A DNA stretch of 64,000 bases from an uncultured bacterium (GTDB lineage: Bacteria; CSSED10-310; CALFER01), in assembly GCA_937951895.1 (NCBI GenBank), contig CALFER010000103.1, forward strand, positions 1 to 64,000, written 5' to 3'. Shown here one piece after another: positions 53,201 to 60,073 of this stretch; position 1 is the stretch's first letter; every line of letters begins with the position of its first letter. Both the position numbers and the translations under genes were made by a program. The notes beneath the pieces are model-generated. The model saw nothing but the letters and a program-made list of their open reading frames with translations. It made no database searches and was not told the DNA's origin.

Positions 53201-54833
53201 GTCTCACACCGGCGTCACGAACACCGGTGCAGGTCGAATCGCAACCGAAACTGCAGGGCGATCCGGGCTGAAAGTTATGACCGATGCACGATACCTGGGT
53301 CTGCAGGAAGCTCATGATATCGGCGAGTGCTTCCGCGGATGCCATGTCCGGCGATCCGGTCGCGGTGTTGTCATCCAGCCCATGACCCCACTCGTGCAGG
53401 AAGACCGATGAAATTTCACCGGTGTTCGAACAGCCCCCGCCGGATCGATAGAAGTTAATCGTACTGCCGTTCCAGTAAGCGTTGCAGGTGTCATTGATAT
53501 TGACATTGGCTGTCATGTTCTGCTGCAGCCATGAGTTCGATGGCAGGTAGCCCCGCGCTTTCATCTTGATGTCATTGACGTGGAAGTAGCAGGATCGGGA
53601 TGCGTGTGTGTTCCCCGAACCGCCGAACCCGGGTGTTGTGCAATCCTGCCCGGCGCTGCCGCCGAAGTTTATATCTCCGGGATCCGCCGAGGTTGACAGG
53701 CTGATCGATCCGCAGTTGTCGCTGATCCGGACATACTGACCATTCATGGTGCAGGAAGCTGTTCCACCCGTATATGTATATCGACCACCGCTCGTTGCGG
53801 TTCCCTGTGAGGTGCTCGCATACGCAAACGGCAGATTCACCTCCGTATCGATGTTGGTGACCGGATAGACACCTCCGGAAACGGCAGCCGTGCGGTTGTC
53901 GTTGCGGAACGACAGAATGACACCCGTCTGAGCATCGATGACGGCAAACCATGTTTCAGGATTGGGATCGATACGAAAACGTGTTTCCCAAACGAGTCGA
54001 TGCGAATAGCCCTGCCCGGGTGTCCCTGTGAATGGCTCACCGGGAATCAGATCGTCTGTCTCTGCGAAGGTCTGAATCCAGAGTAGTTCAGGCGGATCCA
54101 CGATATCGAGGTCGCCGAATGCGAGACGGTCGGCGTGGGCCGTGGCGATTTCGAGCGCCTTTTCGGCTCGGATTGCCGGCACGGGATTCAGGGACGGGTC
54201 AACCGGGAAGTAACGATGCGCGCCGAATTGTGTGATGTTTCCCGAATTTACCCGCACGAACACTTGAGCGTGTTTGACCGGGATACCGCGATGCACCTGG
54301 TTGAACACCACGAAGCATAGCCGGTTGTTCCCGAAGGTTTCTGTCGCGAGTTCGTCGAGTCTGAGATCGGCCGGTTCAACCCGAAGCACGTCGTACTGAT
54401 CTTCGATGAACTGGATCGCGAGTTCTCCCATAGTGGTGCGATCGAGTGTCCGGATCGGTTTCCCCAGAACAGTCACGTCGCTGAGCGTCAGCGAGTTGCC
54501 GGGGCCTGGGATCAGCGGAATGCCTTGTCCCGAGATCAGATCCGGCCGATCGGATCGCAGATCCCACTGCACATCCCACTGTGCGCCGAAGCGAGTCATG
54601 AAGTTCAGAATGCGCGGGTTTGAAGGCGGATTGTTGCCGGAGAGGAAGAAGGGAGAAAGAGAAGGCGACACGAGGATGGAGGCATCGGGAGGAATCAGAA
54701 GGTCGCGCTCCAGCACACTGGGTTCGGCTTCGGTAAATGCATGAAGGTTGGGCAGGAATACCGAGAGCAGGCTCATGGCGAGCAGAATGCCTCGAAGAGA
54801 TCCTGCTGGCGACTGTCGAAGGGAACGGTTCAT
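50289..54833 (-). CDS. Secreted multidomain zinc metalloprotease (FTP propeptide, M4/M36-like), 1514 aa
   Basis: The signal peptide ends near 'FLPNLHA'. The N-terminal ~300 residues look like an FTP/PepSY propeptide ('DQYDVLRVEPADLRL', 'WFAVIDAQTGVILSFRND'). The catalytic region has 'VFLHEWGHGLDD' (His480, Glu481, His484) and 'AEALAD' with the probable third ligand Glu501. It is Cys-rich, so probably disulfide-bonded. Then come a fibronectin III-like domain ('PDDSATVSWSSVPNA'-type, ~720-800), two or three PKD/SprB-like repeats (~810-960), a CARDB-like segment, an immune-inhibitor-A/MAM-like domain (~1080-1250), a Thr/Pro linker (~1331-1401), and a C-terminal ~105-residue beta domain. Expected to act outside the cell. 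AAGGAG precedes the start; the gene is monocistronic with its own terminator. Confidence 0.87.
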   Translation of the reverse strand: MNRSLRQSPAGSLRGILLAMSLLSVFLPNLHAFTEAEPSVLERDLLIPPDASILVSPSLSPFFLSGNNPPSNPRILNFMTRFGAQWDVQWDLRSDRPDLISGQGIPLIPGPGNSLTLSDVTVLGKPIRTLDRTTMGELAIQFIEDQYDVLRVEPADLRLDELATETFGNNRLCFVVFNQVHRGIPVKHAQVFVRVNSGNITQFGAHRYFPVDPSLNPVPAIRAEKALEIATAHADRLAFGDLDIVDPPELLWIQTFAETDDLIPGEPFTGTPGQGYSHRLVWETRFRIDPNPETWFAVIDAQTGVILSFRNDNRTAAVSGGVYPVTNIDTEVNLPFAYASTSQGTATSGGRYTYTGGTASCTMNGQYVRISDNCGSISLSTSADPGDINFGGSAGQDCTTPGFGGSGNTHASRSCYFHVNDIKMKARGYLPSNSWLQQNMTANVNINDTCNAYWNGSTINFYRSGGGCSNTGEISSVFLHEWGHGLDDNTATGSPDMASAEALADIMSFLQTQVSCIGHNFQPGSPCSFGCDSTCTGVRDAGVRPFVRPSNITSAPANCDRWSCPYYGYDGIMGYEGHCEALIAAGAIWDAANKLATQMGGKAGWEHANRLFFETMGSAGAAYQIQSGGTCNPSATINGCGSANYYQTWIFADDDNGNLADGTPHGCELWNAFNDHGIACGTQPACYTTCPTISTPTLAVIPGDDSATVSWSSVPNASTYRIFRNTVGCNFGMTLIGTSSTTQYVDSSVANDFTYYYAVQAVGSNDACVSAFSTCQAVEITGCANPPLVDAGGNQETCPGQAVTIGGNPTASSGTPPFTYLWTPGNFSSSNPSVSPNQTTTYTVFVTDSIGCVGSDTVTVTIDSPPTNAGFDQFTCAGHCVQIGAAPVSGYTYQWSPTTGLDNPNIANPMACVSQTTTYTLTVNASGYLCQGRDTVVVTVAQPSLTFANADVISDSGDSDGSPESGERVQISITIRNSSPITAYDVTANLSSPDNLIHVVSSPQSLGDLSFNATASATFEFIVDMTHECPDLTSLTLIPSACGGPTGALLIPLQLGQSGGIETFYSTGFEGTSDEGWTHVQVATQDDWQRGSCTGTSEYDPSSAFEGVNVWGNDLGYEGYDGNYKNYVNNYLLSPVINCTGKSGVRLQFRRWLSVEEGIYDQATVYVNNEQIWQNAQNSDHVDTAWMPVDYDISAIADNNPSVQIKFELVSDGGVTFGGWNIDDFKLVSDSPPECDSFECSGPYANAGQDVTSPAGSAVVLNGSGSSIANCVAGIAYRWRGGELGAGTWSAGSTVTVYPTESTTYTLEIRCSGSPDYTGCSASDTMSVYMSGQPTPTAPPPTATFPPSTTTPTHVPPTFTPPPPPTATPTTAPGEPTNTPVPPTPTPTTMLPSPTPTSSSGGLSVNLLLSRTEFHAGDPFLLATQVDNSGAAILVDEYLLLEVYGNFWFYPSWQQDLDRMQRMIEPGQSVTTIFNFLWPQVDGQAEGILFHYILCQPQTYQLLSNYVYVEFSYR

Positions 54834-54953
54834 AACAACTCCTTATGAGGAAGAAAGTGCTGCATGCTTCCGGATCGCGGTACACGCGAATCCCCGGATC
54901 ATCCAGAGATGCAAGATTCGATCCATGCCGTCAGGATCATTGCTAGGACAGAA

Positions 54954-55424
54954 TCAGGGAATTCCAAGTGCTCCCCGATGCATACCGCGGTCGTCCAATC
55001 TGAGACAATCGGAGCCTTCGCGGCGCTCCATCTTGAACGATTGATACATGACTTCGGATCCCACGCGAGATTTGGAAGGATCTTCGATGAACAAGGTCCC
55101 GACGGTTCGTGATCGGGTGATTTTACCAAGATCATAGAAATAGGTCCTGCCGGATTTGCCTTTGTAGATCGCGATACCGGTAGTTTTGATCTGGGGCTCC
55201 CGGATGGTGTCGAAGGGACTGTTCAGATACACGGCCAGATAGGCTCGTTCGCCATCTTCCATCAACTGCGCGCGAACATCCCAGGTGCCGGCTTGCGGTT
55301 CGCGGTCGCATGATACAGACGGATCGATGCGTGAAACACTATCGGGAAGAGGAACCGGGGGAGTCGTCGCGCAGCCTGCCAGTACGGCGGCGGTTGCAAG
55401 CCCGATCAGATATCGATGCATCAT
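54954..55424 (-). CDS. Small lipoprotein of unknown function, 156 aa
   Basis: 'AAVLAGCATTPP' is a clear lipobox with Cys18 (or 17 if the second Met is used). AAAGGAG precedes the start. The mature part (~138 residues) begins with a Pro-rich spacer, followed by a compact beta-rich domain ('GTWDVRAQLMEDGERAYLAVYL', 'FYDLGKITRSRTVGTLF') with two Cys that could form a disulfide. I do not recognise the family. It is monocistronic, upstream of the protease in the same orientation, separated by 120 bases in which I see only the protease ribosome-binding site. Confidence 0.8.
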   Translation of the reverse strand: MMHRYLIGLATAAVLAGCATTPPVPLPDSVSRIDPSVSCDREPQAGTWDVRAQLMEDGERAYLAVYLNSPFDTIREPQIKTTGIAIYKGKSGRTYFYDLGKITRSRTVGTLFIEDPSKSRVGSEVMYQSFKMERREGSDCLRLDDRGMHRGALGIP

Positions 55425-55480
55425 CTCTGTGCTCCTTTCGTGAGAATCTCGATCCGCGGACTCGGCGGATCCATCCGTAA

Positions 55481-55510
55481 ATCATATAGTTAGAGGATCT
55501 AAAAGGACAA
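55481..55510 (-). promoter_or_regulatory. Candidate promoter of the small lipoprotein gene
   Basis: Minus strand TTGTCC (55510-55505), 18-bp spacer, TATGAT (55486-55481), 5/6 to the -10 consensus. The start codon is ~50 bases downstream of the predicted transcription start. Confidence 0.45.
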
Positions 55511-55558
55511 CCGTTACAGGCCGAACAGGACCTGAACGCGCTGCTGTATCGAAAACAC

Positions 55559-55587
55559 TTGACAATCATGTGCGTGCCGGGTAAAAG
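55559..55587 (+). promoter_or_regulatory. Promoter of tRNA-Val (and possibly thrS)
   Basis: Perfect TTGACA (55559-55564), 17-bp spacer, TAAAAG (55582-55587), 4/6. Transcription would begin ~30 bases before tRNA-Val. Confidence 0.6.
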
Positions 55588-55622
55588 AGGTGGGTCTCGA
55601 TTCGAAAGGGTCGGGAGGCTTC

Positions 55623-55694
55623 AGGCGCGTAGCTCAGGGGGAGAGCACTTCCTTGACGCGGAAGGGGCCAGGGGTTCAATTCCCCTCGCGCCTA
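55623..55694 (+). tRNA. tRNA-Val(GAC)
   Basis: 72-nt cloverleaf: acceptor AGGCGCG/CGCGCCT, discriminator A; anticodon stem CTTCC/GGAAG, loop TTGACGC (GAC); T-loop GTTCAATTC. CCA not encoded. Confidence 0.95.
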
Positions 55695-55703
55695 TCGATT
55701 TTG

Positions 55704-55720
55704 AAGCCCAACCTGGGCTT
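55704..55720 (+). repeat. Hairpin in the tRNA-Val/thrS intergenic region
   Basis: AAGCCCA/TGGGCTT, 7-bp stem with an ACC loop, immediately downstream of tRNA-Val. It may help to end or process the tRNA transcript; no T-run follows. Confidence 0.4.
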
Positions 55721-55746
55721 TCGGCCGAAAATTGAAACGACGTCGC

Positions 55747-55788
55747 CGGGGCAGAGCCGAGATTGGATCAGGCAATGCCCCGTTTGTT
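55747..55788 (+). promoter_or_regulatory. Attenuator-like hairpin in the thrS leader
   Basis: CGGGGCA (55747-55753) pairs with TGCCCCG (55776-55782). An inner GCC/GGC pair (55756-55758, 55771-55773) extends the stem, and TTTGTT follows. It stands 45 bases before thrS and could terminate the tRNA-Val transcript or control thrS; no T-box consensus is visible. Confidence 0.35.
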
Positions 55789-55827
55789 GAAGGTGAGAAA
55801 AGGAGCCGGCTTCGCCGATTTGAGATC

Positions 55828-57750
55828 ATGTTGGACATCATCTTGAAAGATCATGGGTCGCTTTCTGTTCCCGAAGGCATTTCCGGACTGGAGTTCGTGA
55901 AGCATGTCGAGAAAGCGACCGGGAAGAAATTCAAAAATCCCCTCGCCATCCAGATGAACGATCGGTTGATCGATCTGCATTCATCTGTAACGATGCCGGG
56001 TGAAGCGGACATTGTATGTGAGGGGGACGCGAGAGGTCTGGATGTGGTGCGCCACAGCGCTGCGCACATCATGGCCCAGGCGGTCATGAATCTGTTTGAC
56101 GGCGTGAAATTCGGGATCGGTCCGGCAACGCAGGACGGTTTTTATTATGATTTCGCGGTGAGCCGACCGTTCGAGCCCGATGACCTGGCGCGGATCGAAG
56201 AAGAGATGAACCGGATCGTCAAGGAGAACGCGTCTTTCGAGAAGCGGGAGATGACGAAGGAAGAGGCGGTCGAGCTGTTCTCGAAGAAGGGCGAAACATA
56301 TAAAGTCGAGCTTCTTGCTGAGATTCCCGACGCGAGAGTATCCGTTTATCAGCAAGGCTCCTTCATGGATCTCTGTCGCGGACCACATGTCTTGAACACC
56401 CGTTATATCCGGGCATTCAAGGTGTTGTCTTCGGCGAGTGCGTACTGGAGGGGTGACGAACACAACGATATCCTGCAGAGGATCTATGCGACCGCGTTTT
56501 ATTCCCAGCAGGATCTCGACGCCTATCTCGAACTTCGCGAAAAAATCCGTCTCCGTGACCACCGAAAACTCGGCAAAGAACTCGATCTGTTCTCAATCCA
56601 TGAAGACGTCGGCGCCGGATTGATTTTCTGGCATCCCAACGGCGCCACTGTCCGGCATCTCATCGAGGAATTCTGGCGGGCCGAACATTTCCGGCGTGGG
56701 TACCAGATGGTCTATACGCCACACATTGCGCGCGAGCGGATTTATGAAATCAGCGGCCATCTTCAGAACTACGCGGACAGCATGTATGCGCCGTTGCTGA
56801 TCGACGAGCAGCCCTATCGGCTCAAGCCCATGAATTGCCCGGGTCATATCAAGATCTTTCAGTCGCAGCTCAGGAGCTATCGCGATTTGCCTATCCGCTA
56901 CTGTGAACTCGGAACCGTCTACCGGTTCGAACGCAGTGGAACGTTGCACGGCATGCTCCGGGTCCGGGGTTTTACCCAGGATGATGCGCATGTTTTCTGC
57001 ACACCGCAGCAAATGGCGGAAGAGGTGTTCCAGATCATCGATCTGGTGGATACACTGATGCGCGCGTTCGGGTACACGTATCGGATCTTCCTCGCCACTC
57101 GCCCCGAGAAGTATCTCGGATCCGAGGCGGAATGGGAATGGTCGACCAATGCACTGAGATCCGCTCTGGAGCGCTGGGGAAAACCGTATGATATCGATGA
57201 AGGCGGTGGGGTGTTCTATGCACCGAAGATCGATATCAAGCTCACGGATGCATTGGGTAGGGAATGGCAGGGTCCCACCATTCAGGTGGATTTGAATCTT
57301 CCCAAGCGTTTCAAGGTGAATTACATCGGAGAAGACAATGCCGAGCACGAAGTGATCATGATCCATCGTGCGGTATTGGGTTCGATGGAGCGATTTGTGG
57401 GGGGACTGATCGAGCATGTCGGTGGTGCGTTCCCGATGTGGCTCGCTCCACTCCAGATCGTCACGATCCCGATCGCGGAGCGGCATCACGAGTATGCGCG
57501 AAAATTGACTGCACGGCTGCAGATGGCGGGTCTTCGGGTTCGCAATGATGAGCGTAACGAGAAGATGGGTTACAAGATTCGAGAAGCGCAGGTGCAGAAA
57601 GTTCCATACATGTTGGTCATCGGGGATCGTGAATCGGAGACTGATCAGGTTTCGGTCCGACATCGCAAACATGGGGATCTCGGCGCCATGCCTATCGACG
57701 CATTCATCGAACGGGCATGTTCCGAGGTTCAGGATCGAGTGATGGATTGA
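55828..57750 (+). CDS. thrS: Threonyl-tRNA synthetase, 640 aa
   Basis: Charges tRNA-Thr. TGS domain at ~1-60, editing domain (HxxxH in 'VRHSAAHIMAQAV', ~75-90, and 'SFMDLCRGPH'), class II catalytic core with the zinc Cys in 'KPMNCPGHI' and 'RFERSGTLHGMLRVRGFTQDDAH' (motif 2), motif 3 'MIHRAVLGSMERF', and the anticodon-binding domain from ~540. The ATG at 55828 fits the family N-terminus; the longer ORF is Arg-rich leader. It starts a thrS-infC-rpmI-rplT operon, as in E. coli. Confidence 0.97.
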   Translation: MLDIILKDHGSLSVPEGISGLEFVKHVEKATGKKFKNPLAIQMNDRLIDLHSSVTMPGEADIVCEGDARGLDVVRHSAAHIMAQAVMNLFDGVKFGIGPATQDGFYYDFAVSRPFEPDDLARIEEEMNRIVKENASFEKREMTKEEAVELFSKKGETYKVELLAEIPDARVSVYQQGSFMDLCRGPHVLNTRYIRAFKVLSSASAYWRGDEHNDILQRIYATAFYSQQDLDAYLELREKIRLRDHRKLGKELDLFSIHEDVGAGLIFWHPNGATVRHLIEEFWRAEHFRRGYQMVYTPHIARERIYEISGHLQNYADSMYAPLLIDEQPYRLKPMNCPGHIKIFQSQLRSYRDLPIRYCELGTVYRFERSGTLHGMLRVRGFTQDDAHVFCTPQQMAEEVFQIIDLVDTLMRAFGYTYRIFLATRPEKYLGSEAEWEWSTNALRSALERWGKPYDIDEGGGVFYAPKIDIKLTDALGREWQGPTIQVDLNLPKRFKVNYIGEDNAEHEVIMIHRAVLGSMERFVGGLIEHVGGAFPMWLAPLQIVTIPIAERHHEYARKLTARLQMAGLRVRNDERNEKMGYKIREAQVQKVPYMLVIGDRESETDQVSVRHRKHGDLGAMPIDAFIERACSEVQDRVMD

Positions 57751-57796
57751 GTCCGGTATGCATGATCCGATGAATCGAAACTGAAAAGGAGGCTGT

Positions 57797-58339
57797 TTGA
57801 GGCGAAAACCATTCGTACCCGAAAAAGATCCGAAGAAAAAGGAAGAGTGCCGGATCAACGACGAGATTCGTGTAAAGAACATCCGCTGCATTTTGGCGGA
57901 TGGAACGCAAGTCGGAATCATCACCATCGAGCAAGGGTTGGCGTATGCATCTGAAGCCGATCTCGACCTGGTGGAAGTATCTCCCAATTCGGACCCGCCT
58001 GTCTGCCGGATCATGGATTACGGCAAGTTCAAGTATCAGCGGTCGAAACGCGATGCTTCGAAGAAAAAGCAGAAGGGTGCGACTTTAAAAGAAGTCAAAT
58101 TCCGTCCAAAAATCGACGAGCATGATTACAATTTCAAACGGAATCATGTCGAACGGTTTCTGAAATCGGGTGCGAAAGTTCGTGTAACGATTATGTTTCG
58201 GGGGCGTGAGATCGCGCATACGGACAAGGGGCAGGAGATTCTGGATCGGATTGCTGCTGAAATGGCCGACTTTTCGCGAGTCGACAGCCCGGGACGTCTT
58301 GAAGGCCGCAACATGAGCATGATACTTTCCCCGAAGTAA
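57797..58339 (+). CDS. infC: Translation initiation factor IF-3, 180 aa (TTG start)
   Basis: Binds the 30S subunit and rejects non-canonical start codons. N-terminal domain 'CRINDEIRVKNIRCILADGTQVG', 'DLVEVSPNSDPPVCRIMDYGKFKY' linker region, C-terminal domain 'KFRPKIDEHDYNFK' to 'GREIAHTDKGQEIL'. No ATG is in a suitable place: the start is TTG at 57797 directly after AAAGGAGG, or possibly another rare codon. Non-AUG starts in infC are known to serve autoregulation (AUU in E. coli). Confidence 0.96.
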   Translation: MRRKPFVPEKDPKKKEECRINDEIRVKNIRCILADGTQVGIITIEQGLAYASEADLDLVEVSPNSDPPVCRIMDYGKFKYQRSKRDASKKKQKGATLKEVKFRPKIDEHDYNFKRNHVERFLKSGAKVRVTIMFRGREIAHTDKGQEILDRIAAEMADFSRVDSPGRLEGRNMSMILSPK

Positions 58340-58380
58340 CGGATGCGTTACAGCGGGCTGAAGAAACAAAGAGGTTGAAT

Positions 58381-58578
58381 ATGCCGAAATTGAAAACACA
58401 TCGAGGCGCTGCCAAGCGGTTAACTGGAACCGCAAATGGCAAGTTGAAAAGAAAACACGCATTCGCCCGACACATTCTGACGAAAAAGACGACCAAGCGC
58501 TTGCGCCAGCTTCGAAAAGGCGGGTATGTGGATGGTGCGGATCTGCGACAGACTCGTCGGCTCGTGCCCTATCTATAG
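58381..58578 (+). CDS. rpmI: Large-subunit ribosomal protein bL35, 65 aa
   Basis: Complete L35: 'MPKLKTHRGAAKRLTGTANG' at the start, 'KRKHAFARHILTKKTTKRLR' in the middle and an Arg-rich end. Very basic. The ATG at 58381 gives the family N-terminus; a TTG two codons earlier is unlikely. Third gene of the thrS-infC-rpmI-rplT operon. Confidence 0.97.
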   Translation: MPKLKTHRGAAKRLTGTANGKLKRKHAFARHILTKKTTKRLRQLRKGGYVDGADLRQTRRLVPYL

Positions 58579-58600
58579 TTCCTGAGGAGGTTTATCAGTC

Positions 58601-58954
58601 ATGCCGAGAGCAAAGGGTGGTTTTAAAACGCGTCAACGACGCAATCGTATATTGAAACTGGCGAAAGGGTATCGGGGCTCACAGAGCGCTCGGATTCGTC
58701 CCGCAATGGAAGCTGTCTCCAAGGCAGGCCGACATGCGTTCGCGGATCGACGCAAGAAGAAGGGTGACTTCCGGGCACTCTGGATTCAGCGGATCAACGC
58801 CGCTTCCAGATTACAGGGGCTCCCCTATAACAAGCTGATCCATGGTCTCGATAAAGCCGGTGTGCGGATCGATCGCAAGGTCCTTGCGGAACTGGCCATC
58901 AGCGATCCGGCGGCTTTCAACAGACTCGTTGCGGTAGCTAAAGAAAATCTTTAA
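58601..58954 (+). CDS. rplT: Large-subunit ribosomal protein bL20, 117 aa
   Basis: Complete L20: 'RRNRILKLAKGYRGSQS', 'AFADRRKKKGDFRALWIQRINAA' and 'LHG'-type stretch 'NKLIHGLDKAGVRIDRKVL'. AGGAGG precedes the ATG. L20 represses rpmI-rplT translation in other bacteria by binding the leader; I could not recognise such a leader with confidence in the 41 bases between infC and rpmI. pheST, often next, are absent. Confidence 0.97.
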   Translation: MPRAKGGFKTRQRRNRILKLAKGYRGSQSARIRPAMEAVSKAGRHAFADRRKKKGDFRALWIQRINAASRLQGLPYNKLIHGLDKAGVRIDRKVLAELAISDPAAFNRLVAVAKENL

Positions 58955-58972
58955 GGTTTTTGCATTGAGGAG

Positions 58973-59296
58973 ATGGCTTTGATAGACTCTGCCATGGTCC
59001 AGGGTGACGATGTTTTCGTATCGCAATTCAGCGCGCTCGAAGCCAAAGTGCTCCGGGCCGTTCAAGTCATTCAAACTCTGCGCGACGAAAATACGCGTCT
59101 GAAGACGGAACGCGACGAGTTGCGACGGCATGTCCAGGAGTTGAACTCGGCGGTCGATGCAGCATCGGCAGTTGCACAGGAGGCAGAGCAGTGGAAGGCT
59201 CAGATTCAGGAATACGAACACCTGAAGATGAACATTGGAGCAAAAGTCACGCATCTCCTGTCCCTGATCGATTCGCTGCCTCTGACCGATCAGTAA
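58973..59296 (+). CDS. ZapB-like coiled-coil protein, 107 aa
   Basis: A short protein that is nearly all heptad coiled coil from ~15 to ~85 ('KVLRAVQVIQTLRDENTRLK', 'DELRRHVQELNSAVD'), with a small C-terminal 'KMNIGAKVTHLLSLIDSL' patch. It is typical of the ZapB-type/cell-division initiation coiled coils encoded directly before zapA in several deltaproteobacterial-type genomes. The assignment rests on shape and on the adjacent zapA; ZapB links ZapA-FtsZ to the nucleoid in E. coli. Start at 58973, after GAGGAG. Confidence 0.65.
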   Translation: MALIDSAMVQGDDVFVSQFSALEAKVLRAVQVIQTLRDENTRLKTERDELRRHVQELNSAVDAASAVAQEAEQWKAQIQEYEHLKMNIGAKVTHLLSLIDSLPLTDQ

Positions 59297-59337
59297 CTCC
59301 GTCAGACTCATCGACCTCCAGACGACACACCGGTCCG

Positions 59338-59607
59338 GTGCATCGTGTGGAGGTTGAAATTTTTGGCCAATTCTATAATATAATAGGTGAAGACGATGCC
59401 GAGCGTGTCCGATATCTGGCGCGCTTGGTGAACGATCGAATGGATGAAATTGCTCGGACGAGCAAAGGCATGTCGGCGTTGAAAATCGCGATCCTGGCGG
59501 CATTGAACATCTCGGATGATCTCGTCAGAACCCGCGAAACGCTCCTGAAACTCCAGGACTCAGAGAAACGCCTCCTGCTCGAGCTTGAACGGGTGGTTGA
59601 AGAATGA
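59338..59607 (+). CDS. zapA: Cell division protein ZapA, 89 aa (GTG start)
   Basis: FtsZ-ring stabiliser. 'VEVEIFGQFYNIIGEDDAERV' is the ZapA N-terminal domain, 'YLARLVNDRMDEIAR' the conserved helix, followed by a coiled coil to the end. The best start is GTG 59338 (or GTG 59347); the frame is open further upstream, but that part lies over the ZapB-like gene and shows no similarity. The context zapB-like, zapA, 6S RNA, rny supports the call. Confidence 0.88.
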   Translation: MHRVEVEIFGQFYNIIGEDDAERVRYLARLVNDRMDEIARTSKGMSALKIAILAALNISDDLVRTRETLLKLQDSEKRLLLELERVVEE

Positions 59608-59757
59608 GGAACAATTTGACCTTGGAACGGAAGGGAAATCTTCAGTTACTTCGAGTGATCGCAGCGCTTTGGATGGTCTGCATCACGACAGCCTGCTTCG
59701 TATGCCTGCTGCCGTCGATGCAACGGTTCGATTATCATTTATGGGCGGCATGTCCGC

Positions 59758-59787
59758 TTGAGTTATCGGCTGTTCTGTTCATATTGA
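59758..59787 (+). promoter_or_regulatory. Candidate promoter of 6S RNA
   Basis: TTGAGT (59758-59763) and an AT-rich CATATTGA (59780-59787) at 16-18 bp place transcription start at about 59791-59794, which is exactly the predicted 5' end of the RNA. The ~150 bases between zapA and this promoter hold nothing else I can support. Confidence 0.45.
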
Positions 59788-59790
59788 ATG

Positions 59791-59969
59791 TCCCTCCTGT
59801 GGTGTTCGTGATGGCGCGGAACTGTTTGAGCCAACACTTTGAAAAAGGGGGTCTGCGTTCCTGCGGTGGATTCATGCCCGGCAACGGGACGAGCGACCCG
59901 CCGGACAAGGCTCCCACCTGTCTAAGCAGGTTCAAAGCATCCTCACCACACGGCATTTCATGGGAGGGA
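59791..59969 (+). ncRNA. ssrS: 6S RNA
   Basis: Inhibits housekeeping RNA polymerase by mimicking open promoter DNA. The ends pair (TCCCTCC 59791-59797 with GGAGGGA 59963-59969). The conserved landmarks appear in order: GTGGTGTTCGTG, TTTGAGCCAAC, CTGCGGTG, the CCCGGCAACGGG hairpin, GGACAAGGCTCCCACCTG, the CCTG...CAGG hairpin with GTTCAAAGCAT, and ACACGGCA near the 3' end. Length ~179 nt and the zapA-6S-rny position match 6S genes of deltaproteobacterial type. An ORF of 136 codons running through it is spurious. Confidence 0.88.
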
Positions 59970-60073
59970 TTTATTGTGTCGTTTCCGATTTCCGCTGCGC
60001 TCGCCTCGGACTGATACTCCCTCCGATTCCATGATTCCTTGCTCGTGCTGGCACGGCAGGGTTATTTTGGGAG

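Noticed and set aside
56593..58014. 473-codon minus-strand ORF
   Set aside because: Antisense to thrS and infC, both certain genes.
59604..60014. 136-codon ORF overlapping zapA stop
   Set aside because: It runs through the 6S RNA, has no recognisable domain, and its apparent coupling to zapA is by chance.
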